This document shows, piece after piece, positions 42,652-45,133 of a DNA stretch of 45,133 nt. Numbering within the stretch: position 1 is the stretch's first letter; each line of letters opens with the position of its first letter. The notes below the pieces were generated by a model. That model was not told where the DNA came from, searched no databases, and saw only the letters and a program-made list of their open reading frames with translations. Made by a program: the position numbers and the translations under genes. This stretch comes from Variovorax paradoxus. Its GTDB lineage: Bacteria; Pseudomonadota; Gammaproteobacteria; Burkholderiales; Burkholderiaceae_C. The stretch is from assembly GCF_018614955.1 (NCBI RefSeq), contig NZ_JAGGNV010000071.1, positions 1 through 45,133 on the forward strand, in the 5' to 3' direction.

Positions 42652-42759
42652 GTCGAAGTAGTGGTTCACTGCAAGGACGACACGATCCGCGACAGTGACA
42701 ACTACGGCAACGATCCCAATCCTCCCAAAGACAAGAAGACCCAGGGTGGATTTGACTAA
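42652..42759 (+). pseudogene. C-terminal remnant of a second DUF2188 gene
   Basis: Read from 42652 this gives VEVVVHCKDDTIRDSDNYGN then DPNPPKDKK and a new tail TQGGFD before a TAA at 42757-42759. It matches the last 33 residues of the intact DUF2188 protein with about four changes, so it is a partial duplicate. No start codon or N-terminal half is present. Its stop overlaps the helicase stop on the other strand. Confidence 0.8.
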
Positions 42760-44633
42760 GGTGTCGGCACACCCATGACGATCTCGTCGGCCGCGAACCA
42801 GTTCGCATCAAGGACGAACTTTTGAACGCGCTCGGGCGACTCCGTGTATGCCACGAGTGCAAGGCTCTGGCGAGCCCGACTACACGTCACATAGAAGAGC
42901 CGCCGCACACCTTCAACAGACGGATCGCCGATACCCTTGCCGCCAAAGAGGTTCTCGTACTTGAACATAAAGCCCCGTGCCTCTTTGTCGTCCATGATGA
43001 CCATGACGCGATCGAACTCCAGCCCCTTTACCCCCTGATGTGTGTCGAAGTGAGCCTTGCCCGATACATAAGCAGCAAATCGATCGATCTGTGAGAACGA
43101 TGCCAGGAGATATTTGTCTATTGCTGCCGCACGCTCGCTCTGTCGGTCAACCTCGTTCGCATCCGCAGGCACCTCTTCGGCGTCGACGGCTTTGTCGCGC
43201 ACCGCATTCGGCAGTAGCGCATCCGGGATCAACAAGAGGTTGCTATCTGCTATCGAGCGCAGCACCTCGGCAAGCGATGGGTCAGCGCCGTCCTTGAACA
43301 GCGCCATGAGATCGTCGATGGCGGTGGATGCCAGCTTGAGCTGCGCCTGCTGGTCTTCAGCCTTGCGCAAGGCTTCAGCGGACAAGAGCGGCGAGAGGCC
43401 TCTGACAATGCGTGCAACTGCAAACCGGTCTTCGCGAAGTCGCGCCTTGACCAAAGGAAGCACTTCATCGGAAAAGAAGCGAACCGCAGGCAGAGAGCCG
43501 CCCAGCAGATTCGTGCGCCAGCTTTCAACTTCGTAGAGCGGAACAAACATGTCCAGAAAGCCCATGCGACTCGCGGCCATTCGATGCTCCAGCGTAAGGC
43601 TTTTGCATGTCTCCAGCGCTTGCCACTTCTCGTCAGCGGCAACCTTCGCCATGTGCTGTGCAATCGCCTGTTCGGCAGCAGGCTTGTCGGCGGTATCACT
43701 GGAAAGAATGAAAATTCGGACACAGCCCTCAATGCTGTCGGATCGTGGCAGTTGCACCTGCTTGTCCGTGGAACTGCGCACCTTGTTGATCAGCGTCACG
43801 ACACGCTTGGGACAGCGATGGTTCATCTGCTTTCCCGGCGTTGCCCAGTCGGCAGGCAGAGCACTGCCAAGCCCATCCTTACCATCGCTGTAGATGCGTT
43901 GCATCATGTCACCCAGAAGACCAAGCACAAAGCCTTCCTTGTGCTGTGCCTGAACGGCGAACAGCGCGTCTATCAGGTGCTTATTGGTATCCTGACTTTC
44001 GTCGATCAGTAGGATCGGATAGCGGCCCACCAGAATGCTCTGCATGGCAGGCTTCGTCCGCAGGAAGTACGACGTAAGCTGAATCACCTCTGCATGATTC
44101 AGCGAATCCCGCCCACGGTGCTCGCCGGTCGGGCTATACACAAAACGTTTGACGCTGTCCAGGTTCTGGAGGCGCTTCGTTTTCGAGGCAATCTTGCTGA
44201 TACGAGTGATTGACGCCGCAGTGCCTTTTCGACCTTTGGCCTCGTCTACCTGAAGCTGGGCGATGTCTGCGGCAATGTCCGTACGAAGCCATTCGCGGAT
44301 ATCGCGGTTGAGTCCATCAATCAGAGACCATGCGAAGCTGTGGATCGTTGACACGTCGATGGTCGGATCAAAGGCCAAACGGCGCTTGATCTCCTCGCTC
44401 GCTGCGTTTGTGTAGGTGATGACGCCAACACGCTGCCCTGTGAGCCGCAGCGATTCACCGAACTTGTCGCGCACATACTGGAGCGCCGACACCAGAGATC
44501 TCGTTTTCCCGGAACCGGCCCCGGCAAACAGGAAGAAGCTTTGCGGTGCATCAAGATCAAGACATTTCCTGATCTCATCATCGACTGGCGCATCGATGTC
44601 ATCGTCAAACGCCGCAGCTTCGGGTGCACTCAT
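42756..44633 (-). CDS. UvrD/Rep-type helicase, Gabija GajB-like
   Basis: The 625-residue protein has the superfamily 1 helicase motifs in order: Walker A AGAGSGKT (residues 37-44), GVITYTNAASEEIKRRL (Ia), ILLIDESQDTN (Walker B), LLGDMMQRIY (III), KQMNHRCPKRV (IV), FDTHQGVKGLEFDRVMVI (V) and RRLFYVTCSRARQSLALVAY (VI). It is complete and should be active. It is longer than the roughly 500-residue prototype GajB. Its start overlaps the stop of an OLD-type nuclease gene by four bases. In Gabija the GajA nuclease and GajB helicase-like protein form a complex that defends against phage. The same gene pair also occurs as class 2 OLD plus UvrD, so the Gabija label is provisional. Confidence 0.85.
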   Translation of the reverse strand: MSAPEAAAFDDDIDAPVDDEIRKCLDLDAPQSFFLFAGAGSGKTRSLVSALQYVRDKFGESLRLTGQRVGVITYTNAASEEIKRRLAFDPTIDVSTIHSFAWSLIDGLNRDIREWLRTDIAADIAQLQVDEAKGRKGTAASITRISKIASKTKRLQNLDSVKRFVYSPTGEHRGRDSLNHAEVIQLTSYFLRTKPAMQSILVGRYPILLIDESQDTNKHLIDALFAVQAQHKEGFVLGLLGDMMQRIYSDGKDGLGSALPADWATPGKQMNHRCPKRVVTLINKVRSSTDKQVQLPRSDSIEGCVRIFILSSDTADKPAAEQAIAQHMAKVAADEKWQALETCKSLTLEHRMAASRMGFLDMFVPLYEVESWRTNLLGGSLPAVRFFSDEVLPLVKARLREDRFAVARIVRGLSPLLSAEALRKAEDQQAQLKLASTAIDDLMALFKDGADPSLAEVLRSIADSNLLLIPDALLPNAVRDKAVDAEEVPADANEVDRQSERAAAIDKYLLASFSQIDRFAAYVSGKAHFDTHQGVKGLEFDRVMVIMDDKEARGFMFKYENLFGGKGIGDPSVEGVRRLFYVTCSRARQSLALVAYTESPERVQKFVLDANWFAADEIVMGVPTP

Positions 44634-45133
44634 GCCTTGGCTCCCACTTTCCCGAGGACATCCTCTTCCTTGCGCTTCAGTTGTTCGGTAAGCCAGACCA
44701 ACCCTTCATGGATGTAGTTTGGCACCATCAACTGGTCAACTTCCTCACTGAAAAGGATGTCGAGCGCAAACTCTGCCTTGGCTCCGTTCTTCAGGGCTTT
44801 GGATGCCTCCTCTGCCAACTGAGCGAGGTCCGCAGAATTGGTCAGCGCGTCGCGAAACTTCGCGATGAGCCCGTGACCATCAAGCTTCGCGAACAGTCCC
44901 GCATTCTCGTAGACGAGCGCGTCTTCAAAGGTGTTCGCCAACGCTTCAGCGGCGTCCTTCGACTTGAACACCATGGAGATGGGGGTTTGGTACGCAACGC
45001 GGATCGCGTAGCCGCTCGGGTCAGCGAGGACCTTGTCGTCACTCCTCTTATCGAGTAGCACGTCAAGCGAGTCCTCTTTTGGGAGCCAGGTCTTCACGGT
45101 TTCGTTCCGAGCCTGATCTTGCCCCTGTTGGCC
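44630..45133 (-). CDS. OLD-family ATP-dependent endonuclease, C-terminal part only (GajA-like; runs off the right edge)
   Basis: Only the last 167 codons are visible and the gene continues past base 45133. The segment includes PKEDSLDVLLDKRSDDKVLA, VAYQTPISMVFKSKDAAEAL, FEDALVYENAGLFAKLDGHG and FALDILFSEEVDQLMVPNYI. I associate this sequence with the C-terminus of OLD-type ATPase-TOPRIM nucleases encoded next to UvrD helicases. The ATPase and TOPRIM motifs themselves lie outside the window. It precedes the helicase gene on the same strand with an ATGA overlap, so the two form one operon. A GTG at 45097 is internal, not the start. Confidence 0.65.
   Translation of the reverse strand, partial: GQQGQDQARNETVKTWLPKEDSLDVLLDKRSDDKVLADPSGYAIRVAYQTPISMVFKSKDAAEALANTFEDALVYENAGLFAKLDGHGLIAKFRDALTNSADLAQLAEEASKALKNGAKAEFALDILFSEEVDQLMVPNYIHEGLVWLTEQLKRKEEDVLGKVGAKA

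Noticed and set aside
1..45133. CRISPR array or complete insertion sequence
   Set aside because: No regularly spaced repeats and no transposase gene with terminal inverted repeats were found.

Overview
The window is GC-rich throughout. It carries several LysR regulators, a Bug-type periplasmic binding protein (a family greatly expanded in Bordetella, Variovorax, Cupriavidus and relatives) and KfrA-like proteins. This suggests a betaproteobacterium of the order Burkholderiales, possibly Comamonadaceae such as Variovorax. That assignment is an inference; no rRNA, tRNA or other taxonomic marker is present. The content looks like an accessory island: two tyrosine integrases, several gene remnants and a dense run of defence-type genes.

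Region 1 (1-2041) is a mobile-element edge. It holds the 5' end of an integrase (minus strand), a divergent KfrA-like gene, and a 3'-truncated flavodoxin gene abutting a decayed lactate-dehydrogenase tail. Region 2 (2038-8281) is a catabolic unit: a LysR regulator, a divergent Bug binding protein, an HyuA/HyuB hydantoinase/oxoprolinase pair, then a broken LysR remnant. Region 3 (8324-17756) is a second catabolic unit. A LysR regulator diverges from a nine-gene operon encoding a polyamine/opine-type ABC importer, two D-amino-acid-oxidase-like flavoproteins, a small [2Fe-2S] protein, an FAD/NAD oxidase subunit and a RidA-type deaminase. Together these would import an amine or opine-like compound, oxidise its C-N bond and hydrolyse the reactive imine. 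Region 4 (17972-20014) is a second integrase module, with a large DUF3701-type integrase followed by the C-terminal third of another KfrA gene.

Region 5 (20591-45133) is a defence-like island. It opens with an overlapping metallophosphoesterase/GHKL-ATPase pair that I do not recognise as a named system, then a three-helix membrane protein and a HEPN-motif protein. Next comes a WYL regulator with RmuC, divergent from a complete four-gene Wadjet operon (jetABCD). Both promoters of that divergent pair can be read in the sequence, and a triple TTAGCTT motif overlaps both -35 elements. After Wadjet come small uncharacterised genes, a PIN-like nuclease gene, a GGCT-fold-like gene, and a three-gene cassette (unknown protein, XRE-ImmA/IrrE protease, DUF2188) with its own promoter and terminator-like hairpin. 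The window ends in a Gabija-like pair: a complete UvrD-type helicase, and an OLD-type nuclease of which only the C-terminus is visible.

The two catabolic units are tightly packed operons with overlapping start and stop codons. The right half is a patchwork with longer gaps, mixed strands and partial duplications, as expected of a defence island that grew by accretion. No CRISPR array, tRNA, rRNA or intact insertion sequence was found.
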